This document shows, piece by piece, positions 15,070 to 24,049 of a stretch of DNA of 64,000 bases; position 1 is the first letter of the stretch; each line of letters starts with the position of its first letter. The translations under genes were made by a program, and so were the position numbers. Source of the DNA: Lachnospiraceae bacterium C6A11 (GTDB taxonomy: Bacteria > Bacillota > Clostridia > Lachnospirales > Lachnospiraceae); NCBI GenBank assembly GCA_000702245.1, contig KL370879.1, positions 381,564 to 445,563 of the forward strand. The letters run 5' to 3'. The notes beneath the pieces were generated by a model. That model made no database searches, had not been told where the DNA came from, and worked only from the letters and a program-made list of their open reading frames with translations.

Positions 15070-18045
15070 ATGCCATCAAATAAATTGCAGATAATGAAGT
15101 CTGAAAAACTGATCCAGAAGATTGTTTCACATATAGAAGATAACAAGGAAAACCTGAATCCGGAGGTTGCTGAGAATCTTCTTAACGGCGACAACGGGAT
15201 CAATTTTGTTTCCGGCCTTATCGACGATATAAACAGTATTTCCAAGAAGATTTACGAGAAAAACAGTGCCGGTCATCAAGAAATCTTTAACAATATCAAA
15301 AAGAGCTATTATTCAAATATTTACAATTCTCTTCTTAACGGACTCACTCGCTTCAAGAAGGAATATATAAAGTCCAGCAATTCAAAGGAGCTGCTCTCAT
15401 ATCTCGAGGTTCTCGAAACAAGACTTCGCGATGACGCTCAGGTTATCAGTAAGGCTGATCCGAGCGTGGACGAGTACCTTCCAAATGCCGTAGAAAAATA
15501 CACTGCCTATCCAAACGGCTACAGCTATGAGGATCATATGGAGAAGCGTAAGCGCGCTGCTAAGAGAGCCGATCAACTAACCAGTCTCAGCAAGGATAGA
15601 AACGAGGCTTCAGCAATAAAGCAGCTCTCAGATAAGATCAACACCTTTAAGACCGAGGACAAGCTCCTTACATCCGATGATGCAAAGGAACTTATCTCCC
15701 TCTATGCCGAAGCGGCTGTTGAGATGAAGTCCGAGTACGACAAGGTAAAGAATAACCCTGAGCAGGCCGAAATGTATAAGAAGATGATGAAGAAGTTTTC
15801 CAAGGACTATACTGCTCTTCATAAATATAAGAATAAACTGGACAAGGCCAAAGAGGGAAAGGCAAACCTCATGACTGTTAGTGAGTTCTTCGATGCCTCA
15901 AGGACCAGAGTTGTTAAGCTTCACGATACTGACATGGCAGAGCTCAGCAAATCAGGCGCCGGCCAGAGTATCAGATATAAGATTGACTTTAAGATTGATG
16001 ACGAGCCTGTTGAAGGTGCCTCAAAGGGCGATGTCGTAACAGGGTATTTTACTCCTAATAAGGTTTACGATCCGGATAAGAAGGATACAGCCCATAACCC
16101 GGGTGTTGATCCTGATTCTCTGATCAGTGAGGATGCCGAGAAGGATATCATCAATTATCTTCTTGCAAAATATCCTCAGGAAGCCGATTTCATAAAGAGC
16201 TTTCCTGCAAACGCAAATGTTCACGCTTTCATCGGTACAAGCTATGACAAGATCTTAAGAAATGAAGGCGACGCTATGTGTACGGAAAACAGCGTCATAG
16301 ATGCAGCAATAGATCTTAAGGAAAAATATCTTAACTGCGAGCATGCCACAAATACAGGTGCGAAGACCATCACTGCTATCGGAGATAACGAAACAAGGCT
16401 CAACGCATATATAGAATATACAGGCCTGTATCTTAAGCATCAGTTAGCTGACAGAATAAATAAAGGCCGTGGCATCGACCGGGGTGCTGCTCTCGGCAAG
16501 AGAAATGCACTGGCCAGTGCCCTCGCAGAGGTTCTCGGCTGCTCCGATGTCCTTGCCTTCTCTGAGAAGATGAAGATTGAAGCCATGGAGAATGGCAAGA
16601 AGACCGTTAAGACCGGAGTTATGATGATGCCTGCAAAGGGTATAGATATGAAAAACGTTGGATCAAACAGCGCTTTTAATAACTTTACACATATGTCCAT
16701 GGAGGAGAATCCGGGATTTGTAAAGAACGTTGCCATGCTGCAGTTCCTTGATTATCTCATACTGAATACAGACAGGCATAATGCTAATTATTTATTTCAA
16801 TTCGATAAAAAGGGTAAACTTATTGCTCTTCAGGGAATAGATAATGATACCTCCTGCTCTTCAAGAAAGGATGCGCATTCCTTAGGCTTTGGAACCCTGT
16901 TCAAGGATCTCAGGATCATCCCTAAGTCGATGGCAGACGCTGTAAAAGCCATGAAGCCTGAAGCTTACGAAGTCCTCCTGCAGGGATATGATCTTAACGA
17001 TGCCGAGATAAAGAACATGAAGAATGTTTTCATAGAAGCCCAGAAACAGATAGCACGCTGCGAAAAGGCCTACGAAGGAACCGAGCCGGGCTTCCTTGAC
17101 AAGGACATGCCTCGTATAGTTCCTGACGAAGATATGGGTAAATATTATGTAAACGAACAGCTTGCACATGTTAACGCTTCCAAGCATTCAAAAAGCAATA
17201 CCTTCGGTCTCCTTACCTTCGCCATCGGTGACAGATTCAAATCCGTAGCCAATGCTATGGAAAACGACAGCAGAAAGTGCACAGAAATCGCCTGTGACCT
17301 TACAAGAGCACGTCTTGACCGCAGTCCGGGAAGTCTCTATGATTCTCTCGCAGGCTTCAAGAAGCTGCATAAGGATTTTGATAAGAAAAATATCAAAAAA
17401 GCCGGAACATTTGAGAATGTAATTGCAACAGCCGAGAAGTTTTTCGACCCGAAAAAGAAGAATCTTCGCTTTATTTCGTCAATAGGAAATATCGAGCTCC
17501 GTAACGATGACAATAATGTTATCGACCTCATCATACCATACGAAAAGGGAAAGGATTACTCTTCTTACAAGAAGACTCTGACAACTGCACTTGATGCCGC
17601 AAACAGCTATCTTCAGGAGAATTCAGAGCTTGTTATGGATTATCAGATGTGTAAGGCTGAGATTGACCTCTATAAAAAAGAAGACGATGCAGAAAAGCTT
17701 AAGATAGCTGAGGGCGAGCTTAAGATATTAGAGCAGGATCCAAATGTGCAGAAATACAAATACGCCGTAAAGCTTCGTGATAAGATCACCGATCAGCTTG
17801 ATAAATGTAACAAGCTGAGTGATACCATGAAGGATCTCATGAAGGCGGCCGATCACTACGATGAGATGAAAAAGCATCCTGCTAAGGACGATTACCTAAG
17901 CAGCGAGTTTAGGCAGAATGCCAGAAATAACATTAGGCAGCTTGAATCACGCAACAAGCTTAAGGATCCTGATGCACCTGCCGCAAACGCTCAGGCAGTT
18001 GCAAAGATTGAGCCTAAAAGACTCACGGTTAAGAAACCTCAGTAG
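15070..18045 (+). CDS. 991-residue protein with HipA/PI3-4-kinase-like catalytic core, function unknown
   Basis: No signal peptide or membrane segment is visible. Residues about 1-280 are helical and charged. The middle holds DVVTGYFTP (about 322-329), which resembles the glycine/nucleotide loop of PI-kinase-fold enzymes, then LILNTDRHNANY with D568, H570 and N573 and IALQGIDND with D591 and D593. DRHxxN followed by a D(N)D metal motif is the signature of the HipA/PI3-4-kinase/actin-fragmin-kinase fold. The C-terminal 250 residues are again helical, and the tail ends in Pro/Lys/Ala. AAAGGAG eight bases upstream sets the ATG at 15070. It appears monocistronic. The kinase activity is predicted from motifs only; the target is unknown. 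Confidence 0.7.
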   Translation: MPSNKLQIMKSEKLIQKIVSHIEDNKENLNPEVAENLLNGDNGINFVSGLIDDINSISKKIYEKNSAGHQEIFNNIKKSYYSNIYNSLLNGLTRFKKEYIKSSNSKELLSYLEVLETRLRDDAQVISKADPSVDEYLPNAVEKYTAYPNGYSYEDHMEKRKRAAKRADQLTSLSKDRNEASAIKQLSDKINTFKTEDKLLTSDDAKELISLYAEAAVEMKSEYDKVKNNPEQAEMYKKMMKKFSKDYTALHKYKNKLDKAKEGKANLMTVSEFFDASRTRVVKLHDTDMAELSKSGAGQSIRYKIDFKIDDEPVEGASKGDVVTGYFTPNKVYDPDKKDTAHNPGVDPDSLISEDAEKDIINYLLAKYPQEADFIKSFPANANVHAFIGTSYDKILRNEGDAMCTENSVIDAAIDLKEKYLNCEHATNTGAKTITAIGDNETRLNAYIEYTGLYLKHQLADRINKGRGIDRGAALGKRNALASALAEVLGCSDVLAFSEKMKIEAMENGKKTVKTGVMMMPAKGIDMKNVGSNSAFNNFTHMSMEENPGFVKNVAMLQFLDYLILNTDRHNANYLFQFDKKGKLIALQGIDNDTSCSSRKDAHSLGFGTLFKDLRIIPKSMADAVKAMKPEAYEVLLQGYDLNDAEIKNMKNVFIEAQKQIARCEKAYEGTEPGFLDKDMPRIVPDEDMGKYYVNEQLAHVNASKHSKSNTFGLLTFAIGDRFKSVANAMENDSRKCTEIACDLTRARLDRSPGSLYDSLAGFKKLHKDFDKKNIKKAGTFENVIATAEKFFDPKKKNLRFISSIGNIELRNDDNNVIDLIIPYEKGKDYSSYKKTLTTALDAANSYLQENSELVMDYQMCKAEIDLYKKEDDAEKLKIAEGELKILEQDPNVQKYKYAVKLRDKITDQLDKCNKLSDTMKDLMKAADHYDEMKKHPAKDDYLSSEFRQNARNNIRQLESRNKLKDPDAPAANAQAVAKIEPKRLTVKKPQ

Positions 18046-18083
18046 GCTCCGTTAAAACCGATTACTTTTTGCCAATATAAAAA

Positions 18084-18130
18084 GAATGCCTCCGGAGGTT
18101 TTCATATACGCCCCGGAGGTGTTCTTTTAC
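18084..18130 (+). terminator. terminator of the kinase-like gene
   Basis: A near-perfect 12-base stem (GAATGCCTCCGG with CCGGAGGTGTTC) is followed by TTTTACTT, 39 bases after the stop codon. Confidence 0.75.
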
Positions 18131-18193
18131 TTATAAACACATGATCATTATCGTCCGATCATGAAATTATGCTTATACCGTTTTTTCAATTAC

Positions 18194-18763
18194 CTACATC
18201 TCATATCCTGCATGGAATGCCTTAAGGTTGATGTCAACAGTCTTGGCAGGAACTGTATTTCTGATTACTTCCTCCCACTGCTCTACTGTATAATCCATAT
18301 GCTTTGCAGCCATGCCGAGAACGATAACATTGAAGGTTCTTGTATTTCCGATCTCCTTTGCCTTCTCCATAGCATCGATGGAATAAACCTTGTATTTTGA
18401 AGAAAGCTCTTCGATGATTCCTTCAGGATACTCAGCAGCACCTGTGATAACAGGCATAGGATCGATACGCTGATCATTTACGATGATAACGCCATCCTTC
18501 TTCAGGAAGTGTGCATAACGCTTAGCCTCAAGTCTCTCAAATGCGATAAGAACGTCTGCGCAGCCCTCTTCTACGATCGGCTCTGCAACATCCTCGCCAT
18601 ATCTTACATAAGTTACAACACTACCGCCTCTCTGAGCCATTCCGTGAACCTCAGAAAGCTTTACATCATAGCCTGCTCCAAGAGCAAGACCACCGAGAAT
18701 ACGGCTTGTAAGAAGTGTTCCCTGTCCGCCTACGCCGACTATCATTATATTCTTTACTGCCAT
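18194..18763 (-). CDS. iorB: indolepyruvate:ferredoxin oxidoreductase, beta (gamma-type) subunit
   Basis: 189-residue POR gamma-domain protein with GVGGQGTLLTSRILG at the N-terminus, LSEVHGMAQRGGSV and FERLEAKRY, all typical of IorB. With IorA it oxidatively decarboxylates aryl pyruvates (from Trp, Phe and Tyr) to aryl-acetyl-CoA, reducing ferredoxin. GAGGTGAG sets the ATG at 18763, one base after the iorA stop codon, so translation is coupled. Confidence 0.95.
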   Translation of the reverse strand: MAVKNIMIVGVGGQGTLLTSRILGGLALGAGYDVKLSEVHGMAQRGGSVVTYVRYGEDVAEPIVEEGCADVLIAFERLEAKRYAHFLKKDGVIIVNDQRIDPMPVITGAAEYPEGIIEELSSKYKVYSIDAMEKAKEIGNTRTFNVIVLGMAAKHMDYTVEQWEEVIRNTVPAKTVDINLKAFHAGYEM

Positions 18764-18764
18764 A

Positions 18765-20510
18765 TTACTCACCTCTCTTCTTAAGTGAAATAGCATCGAA
18801 CGGACAATTCTTCATGCAGAGTCCGCAGCCATTGCACATTGTATCATCTATAACCGCACATCCGGTCTCCTTGTCCTTCTTGATAGCTGGACAACCGGCC
18901 TGGAGACACTTACCGCACTTCTTGCACTTTTCAGGATCAACGTAGCACTTACCCTGCGGAACATAATCCTTAAGGAGTGCACATGGTGACTGAGCGATGA
19001 TTACCGAAAGCTCATCTCTTGCAACCTCAGTCTTAACAACCTCTTCAAACTTCTCAAGATCGTATGGATCAACAACCTCAATATGATTGATATTCATTGC
19101 CTGGCAGATCTTAACAAGGTCGATGGCAAGTGTTGTCTCACCGCTGAGAGTCTTGCCTGTGGCAGGATTATCCTGATGGCCTGTCATACCTGTTGTTGAG
19201 TTATCAAGGATGATGACAGTTCCTGTAGCCTTGTTATAAGCCATATTCATAAGTGAGTTAACACCTGTATGCATGAAGGTTGAATCACCGATGACTGCAA
19301 CCCAGTTCTTAACGTAGTCGCTGCCCTTCGCCTTCTCCATACCATGAAGCATTGAAATACTTGCACCCATACAAAGTGTTGTATCAACAACATTAAGCGG
19401 TGCAACAGCTCCAAGTGTGTAGCATCCGATATCGCCTGAAGCGTGTATTTTCAGCTTCTTCAGAACAGAGAATGTAGCTCTGTGTGGGCATCCCGGACAA
19501 AGGATAGGAGGTCTCATCGGAACAGCCGCTGCTGCATCTGCCTCTACCTTCTCACCAAGGATAGCCTCACGAAGAAGGTTAGCACTGTATTCGCCCTGGA
19601 TAGTAAATATTTCCTTACCGATACACTTGATGCCCCATGACTTAACCTGTTCCTCGATAACAGGCTCAAGCTCTTCTACGATATAAAGAGTCTCAACCTT
19701 TGAAGCAAACTCCTCGATAAGCTTCTTAGGAAGCGGATTTACGAGACCAAGCTTAAGGATGGATGCATTTGGAAGCACCTCCTTAACATACTGGTAAGGA
19801 ATACCGCTTGTGATAACACCGATCTTTGTATCGTTATAAGTAACCTTATTTATATCGATGGTGCATGCATCCTCGATGAGACGATTTGTACGTGCCTCAA
19901 CAACCAGATGTCTGCCCTTTGCATTACCCGGCATCATGACAAACTTCGCAGGATTTCTCTCGTATGGTTTGTCTTCAGGCTCTACTCTATCCTCAAGATT
20001 TACAAGTCCCTGAGAATGTGCAAGTCTTGTGGTTGTACGAACGATGACCGGTGTATCATACTCCTCAGATATCTCAAAGGCTCTCTTTGTGAAATACCTT
20101 GCTTCCTCTGAATCAGAAGGCTCGATAACAGGAACGCACGCTGCTCTTGCAACACGTCTTGTATCCTGCTCATTCTGTGAGCTGTAAAGTCCCGGATCAT
20201 CTGCGGCTATCATAACGAGTCCGCCATTTGCTCCAACATAAGATACTGAATAAAGTGGGTCAGCCGCAACATTAACACCAACGTGCTTCATAGCACACAT
20301 AGCTCTTACGCCTGACATAGAAGCGCCGACAGCAACCTCTGTTGCAACCTTTTCATTAGGTGCCCACTCAGCATAAACTCCTTCGTATTTTACCAGATAC
20401 TCACTTACTTCCGTACTTGGCGTACCCGGATAAGCAGAGGAAACCTTGACACCCGCTTCATAAGCTCCTCTTGCGATTGCCTGATTACCAAGCATGATCT
20501 TTTTTTCCAT
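18765..20510 (-). CDS. iorA: indolepyruvate:ferredoxin oxidoreductase, alpha subunit
   Basis: 581 residues. An N-terminal pyrimidine-binding domain (GNQAIARGAYEAGV, YPGTPSTE) is followed by a TPP-binding domain with CPGCPHR, GDIGCYTLG and GDSTFMHTG...DNSTTGMTG. The C-terminus carries two 4Fe-4S ferredoxin motifs (CKKCGKC...GCPA and CNGCGLCMKNCPF). GGGAGG sets the start at 20510. It is transcribed with iorB and probably acts in amino acid fermentation or the reverse synthesis of aromatic amino acids. The preceding gene, 80 bases upstream, has no obvious terminator after it and may share the transcript. Confidence 0.96.
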   Translation of the reverse strand: MEKKIMLGNQAIARGAYEAGVKVSSAYPGTPSTEVSEYLVKYEGVYAEWAPNEKVATEVAVGASMSGVRAMCAMKHVGVNVAADPLYSVSYVGANGGLVMIAADDPGLYSSQNEQDTRRVARAACVPVIEPSDSEEARYFTKRAFEISEEYDTPVIVRTTTRLAHSQGLVNLEDRVEPEDKPYERNPAKFVMMPGNAKGRHLVVEARTNRLIEDACTIDINKVTYNDTKIGVITSGIPYQYVKEVLPNASILKLGLVNPLPKKLIEEFASKVETLYIVEELEPVIEEQVKSWGIKCIGKEIFTIQGEYSANLLREAILGEKVEADAAAAVPMRPPILCPGCPHRATFSVLKKLKIHASGDIGCYTLGAVAPLNVVDTTLCMGASISMLHGMEKAKGSDYVKNWVAVIGDSTFMHTGVNSLMNMAYNKATGTVIILDNSTTGMTGHQDNPATGKTLSGETTLAIDLVKICQAMNINHIEVVDPYDLEKFEEVVKTEVARDELSVIIAQSPCALLKDYVPQGKCYVDPEKCKKCGKCLQAGCPAIKKDKETGCAVIDDTMCNGCGLCMKNCPFDAISLKKRGE

Positions 20511-20590
20511 TTCTGTCCTCCCTATTATCTTTAAAACCGGCTGATAAAACTTGTCCGGCCTTTGTTTCATTATTATTCAGCCCGCCCAGC

Positions 20591-22315
20591 TTATACCTTG
20601 ATAAGCTGACCGTCGCGGAATACCTGATAGCGTTCCGCTCCCATCCTCAGTCGGATGATCTTGTTACTCTCCGTGATGGAATTGATCCTGAACTTCATCC
20701 TCATGGAGGTCCTCCACTTCTTTGAAGGATTGATATGATTAAATACCGATGAAGAGTTGATCACTTCGTAGGCCACATTCCAGAGCGATATGTCACGCAC
20801 AGGATCCTTGATGTGAAGCCTGTATTTTTTATAGTCCACATCGTTCCTCTTACTGTAGCGGTTATTCGCTATCATCGCCATATGGTTCGGAGCATTAAAT
20901 ACTATCTGAGCGCCCTGGAACCTGTGGTAGAGCTTATCTATAAAGCTGCTGACCTCTTTCGAATTCTTATATTGGAAGAAGTTTCTGCAGACAAAGAGCA
21001 GTCCGAAACCGATATCGCATTTGATGTCGTCGAGCCAGCTCATATCGTCGATGGACTTAACTATCGTGTGTTCTCTCTCGCCGTCTCTCGTATACAGCCT
21101 TCTGATTGATATCATTCCCGGCGTATCGAGATTGTACCAGTTAACCCTGCCGTTGTCCATCCTCTTAAACATGGTATCAAGGCTGCAGCCAAGATACACT
21201 ATCGTTCCGTTCGGATACTGAAGTATGAACTTTCTCACCTCATCGTCAAAGCTCTTATAGGTGGCGGCCTTGACCAGGTTTATATAATCACTGTTCTTTT
21301 TATATTTCTCGTAGGATATACGGTTATTAACAAGGTATTTTGTAGCTTCCCTGTCATTAAATATCTCGGGATACTTCTTGGATATCTCACCTCTCTCCTT
21401 AACCTCGTACATGTACTGGTTGATGATCCTCTCATTACTGTCAGTGATAAGATCGATTATTACCTTGCGTGCATGCTGCGCCTCATCCAGAAGATCATCG
21501 TGGAAGAACTTGTGATGCATCCTCGGAAACTCGAAGAAGCTCACATCGAGGCCAGCATTCTCAGCCTTGTCGGCCAGCTCTCTGGCATAGCAGTTGAAGA
21601 TATCCTCCGTACCGGAGATGATTATCAGATGCTTGCAGAGATCGCGGATATCTTCGTATATCGGACTCGTATATTCGGTACGCGCCGCATATTCTCCAAC
21701 CCAGTATTTATTGATATATTCCTTCTTTGCTTCGCTGAAATATATGCCGTCACCATAATACTGCGACAGCAGTGTATTCTCAAGCTTCTTATCAAAGAAT
21801 TCAGCGTCCAGCTCCGGTGAAAGAAGGATAAGCTTGTCCGGTGCCCTGAATCCGGTCTTCCAGGCTTCAAGAGTAAGCGACATCGCCAGTCCCGCACCGA
21901 CTCCGGTACCTGCCAGGATGATATTTGTTACATTCTTCTTATGCAGCAGATGGTCGTAAACGGCTGTCAGACTGTTAAATACATCGCCAACCCTCTTCTC
22001 AGGAGCCAGCGGATACATCGGAAGGCATACGCACATGCCTGTTTCCTTCGCAAGATATGCTGCAAAATCAAACTCGTCACGATTTATCGGATAGCTGTAA
22101 TCACTGTCGTAAATATAATAAATATAGGTGCCGTTAAAGTTATCCACAGGCATCAAAAATAAGCAGAGGGTGTCCTTGATATTCTCCTTCCTCACGGAAA
22201 TACCCTGGGCGGTCCAGGAGTTGATGTCTATCTTGAACATCATATCCTTTTTACGCAATACCTCTGAAAATATTTCGTCGACGGTCTTCTTTTTTAGTCT
22301 CGAAAGTTTCGACAT
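20591..22315 (-). CDS. fusion of a degenerate alpha/beta-hydrolase and a leucine carboxyl methyltransferase-like (LCM/Tcmp) domain
   Basis: 574 residues. Residues about 50-290 follow the alpha/beta-hydrolase-3 (HSL-like) pattern, but the oxyanion HGG motif is replaced by YDSDY and the nucleophile elbow GDSAG by GTGVG (136-140), so the catalytic Ser is absent; D238 (GTED) and H267/H268 remain. Residues about 320-560 match the SAM-dependent LCM/PPM1 methyltransferase family: VYLGCSLDT (373-381), WYNLDTP, DDMSW and a VCRNFFQY segment. AGGTGTG precedes the ATG at 22315. I know no characterised protein of this architecture. It may be an O-methyltransferase with a substrate-binding pseudo-esterase half. 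Confidence 0.72.
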   Translation of the reverse strand: MSKLSRLKKKTVDEIFSEVLRKKDMMFKIDINSWTAQGISVRKENIKDTLCLFLMPVDNFNGTYIYYIYDSDYSYPINRDEFDFAAYLAKETGMCVCLPMYPLAPEKRVGDVFNSLTAVYDHLLHKKNVTNIILAGTGVGAGLAMSLTLEAWKTGFRAPDKLILLSPELDAEFFDKKLENTLLSQYYGDGIYFSEAKKEYINKYWVGEYAARTEYTSPIYEDIRDLCKHLIIISGTEDIFNCYARELADKAENAGLDVSFFEFPRMHHKFFHDDLLDEAQHARKVIIDLITDSNERIINQYMYEVKERGEISKKYPEIFNDREATKYLVNNRISYEKYKKNSDYINLVKAATYKSFDDEVRKFILQYPNGTIVYLGCSLDTMFKRMDNGRVNWYNLDTPGMISIRRLYTRDGEREHTIVKSIDDMSWLDDIKCDIGFGLLFVCRNFFQYKNSKEVSSFIDKLYHRFQGAQIVFNAPNHMAMIANNRYSKRNDVDYKKYRLHIKDPVRDISLWNVAYEVINSSSVFNHINPSKKWRTSMRMKFRINSITESNKIIRLRMGAERYQVFRDGQLIKV

Positions 22316-22423
22316 CGTTTACACACCTATTTCGCCACACATAGATAGCTAGATTATATATTAAATTACAGATAATATCAATTAGTATTATAAAGCCTCG
22401 TGATGCTCACCTGCCTGCGAGGT

Positions 22424-22458
22424 ATAAAAAAGAGCCACATGAATGATCATGTAGCTCT
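22424..22458 (-). terminator. terminator of the response regulator gene
   Basis: On the minus strand a 28-base near-palindrome (AGAGCTACAT...ATGTGGCTCT, 22458-22431) is followed by TTTTTTAT. It separates the response regulator from the fusion gene downstream. Confidence 0.88.
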
Positions 22459-22487
22459 GAGTAATTTAAGTATAAACTTAGGCTGGA

Positions 22488-23177
22488 TTAGTCGGCGAAA
22501 TAATAGCCTACGCCCCACTTTGTGTGGATGTATTTCGGGTCGGCCGGCTGAGTCTCGATCTTCTCTCTGAGACGTCTGACGTGAACATCAACGGTTCTTG
22601 CGTCGCCCGGATATGAAGCACCCCAGATGGTCTTCAGAAGCTCATCTCTGGAGTAAACCTTATTTGGATTTGAGATAAGAAGGAGAACGAGGTCGAATTC
22701 CTTGGCTGTAAGGCTTGCCTCCTTGCCGTCGATGAAGACCCTTCTGCTATCAAGCTCAAGGCGGAGCCCCTTTTTCTCGATAACGTTATCCTTTGTACTT
22801 CTCATAACGTCGTTCTTTGAATTACGTCTGAGGATAGCCTTGATACGCGCCTTAACCTCAAGGATATTGAAAGGCTTTGTGATATAATCATCTGCGCCAT
22901 ACTCAAGTCCGAGTATCTTATCCATATCCTCACCCTTTGCGGTAAGCATGATGATCGGCACATCCGAAAACTCTCTGATCATCTGGCAAACCTCAAGGCC
23001 TGTATATTTCGGAAGCATGATGTCCAGGAGAATGATATCATATTCCTTCTCTCTCGCCTTATTGATAGCTTCCTCACCGTCATAAGCAGTATCGACCTCC
23101 ATATCGTCCTGCTCAAGACTGAATCTTAATCCTTTAACAATTAATTTCTCATCATCAACAACAAGAACCTTCTTCAT
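22488..23177 (-). CDS. OmpR/PhoB-family response regulator (WalR/PhoP-like), orphan
   Basis: 229 residues: receiver domain with D52 as phospho-acceptor, K102 in YITKPF, and the acidic pocket VVDDE; then a winged-helix DNA-binding domain (GLRLELDSRRVFIDG...SLTAKEFDLVLLL...RTVDVHVRRLREKIE). No histidine kinase is encoded in this window; the neighbour 11 bases upstream is a ComEA-like lipoprotein. The output domain resembles WalR/PhoP, and a WalR-type box occurs near 35.2 kb upstream of a wall hydrolase gene, but regulation of that gene by this protein is only a suggestion. Confidence 0.92.
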   Translation of the reverse strand: MKKVLVVDDEKLIVKGLRFSLEQDDMEVDTAYDGEEAINKAREKEYDIILLDIMLPKYTGLEVCQMIREFSDVPIIMLTAKGEDMDKILGLEYGADDYITKPFNILEVKARIKAILRRNSKNDVMRSTKDNVIEKKGLRLELDSRRVFIDGKEASLTAKEFDLVLLLISNPNKVYSRDELLKTIWGASYPGDARTVDVHVRRLREKIETQPADPKYIHTKWGVGYYFAD

Positions 23178-23188
23178 CCCTACACCTC

Positions 23189-23890
23189 TTATACGGTGAT
23201 CAGACTGCGTATCTTTTCAAATATGCCTTCCTTGATCCCGGTAATATTTTTAATATCGTCAATACTTTTAAATTCACCATGTGCACTTCTGTATCTGATT
23301 ATCTCTTCGGCTCTGGTCTCTCCGATTCCCGGCAGAGTCATCAGCTCGTCCTTGTCAGCGGTATTAATATTTACCATGCCGGATGAACCGTTATCATCCT
23401 TACTGTACGGACTGTTTTCTTCTCCAACCGCATCTGTGTCCATCCCGCCGGAAACTATCGCTTCCTCCATCTCCTGCTTCGATGGAAAATACAGCCTCAT
23501 GCCGTCACTCAGCTGCTGGGCAAGATTGATATAACCATGGCAGGCATCTTCACTGTATCCACCCGCAAGTCTCAGGGCATCATCAACTATACTGCCCTCC
23601 GGAAGCCTGTAGACTCCTTCTTTCTTAACTGCGCCGCAGACATAAACTGCGATGACTGCTGTTTCACTGTTCTTCTGATCCGAGCCGGTATTATCAGCAT
23701 CTTCCGGCATATCCTGTTCGCCATCTGTCTGTCCGATTACCGTGATCTCATTATCCGGCTTATCGTCCGAAACAGCTATATCAGGACTTTCCGAACCACT
23801 GCTCTTTTTAACAGCAACTTCATTCTTCCCACAAGCCGAAAGCATCAGGATAAGCGGCATCAGAAGAAACCTCTTCTTTATTTTATTCAT
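23189..23890 (-). CDS. comEA: ComEA-like lipoprotein (SLBB + helix-hairpin-helix)
   Basis: 233 residues. The signal peptide ends in a lipobox LMLSAC, so it is a membrane lipoprotein, unlike classical ComEA with a transmembrane anchor. A Ser/Asp-rich linker is followed by an SLBB domain (VYVCGAVKKEGVY...DALRLAGG) and a C-terminal HhH domain (VNINTADKDELMTLPGIGETRAEEII). ComEA binds incoming DNA at the cell surface during transformation. No comEB or comEC is adjacent; here it sits in an operon with a response regulator. ATG at 23890 has AAGGA 10 bases upstream; a GTG at 23899 is too close to that site. Confidence 0.88.
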   Translation of the reverse strand: MNKIKKRFLLMPLILMLSACGKNEVAVKKSSGSESPDIAVSDDKPDNEITVIGQTDGEQDMPEDADNTGSDQKNSETAVIAVYVCGAVKKEGVYRLPEGSIVDDALRLAGGYSEDACHGYINLAQQLSDGMRLYFPSKQEMEEAIVSGGMDTDAVGEENSPYSKDDNGSSGMVNINTADKDELMTLPGIGETRAEEIIRYRSAHGEFKSIDDIKNITGIKEGIFEKIRSLITV

Positions 23891-23952
23891 TTGATTCACA
23901 TCCTTCCCACTGCGGAAGGAATGATCATCAGATCAATACAATGCACACATAT

Positions 23953-23981
23953 ATTTTAACGAATTCGTAACATTTATTCAA
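23953..23981 (-). promoter_or_regulatory. promoter of the comEA/response regulator operon with central palindrome
   Basis: TTGAAT (23981-23976), a 17-base spacer and TAAAAT (23958-23953). The spacer contains ACGAATTCGT, flanked by further partial symmetry (TTAACGAATTCGTAA), placed exactly where a repressor would block RNA polymerase. Confidence 0.6.
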
Positions 23982-24010
23982 TACGATTTTTAATGTTTTT
24001 TATAATTTAA

Positions 24011-24032
24011 GGGCAGGGAATACTCCCTGCCC
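24011..24032 (-). terminator. argB terminator
   Basis: GGGCAGGG...CCCTGCCC hairpin after the argB stop, followed on the minus strand by TTAAATTATAAAA. The U-tract is weak. Confidence 0.6.
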
Positions 24033-24049
24033 GAAGTGCATTCATGCTA

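Noticed and set aside
22488..23177. Complete two-component system
   Set aside because: No histidine kinase gene adjoins the regulator; the neighbours are a lipoprotein and an enzyme fusion.
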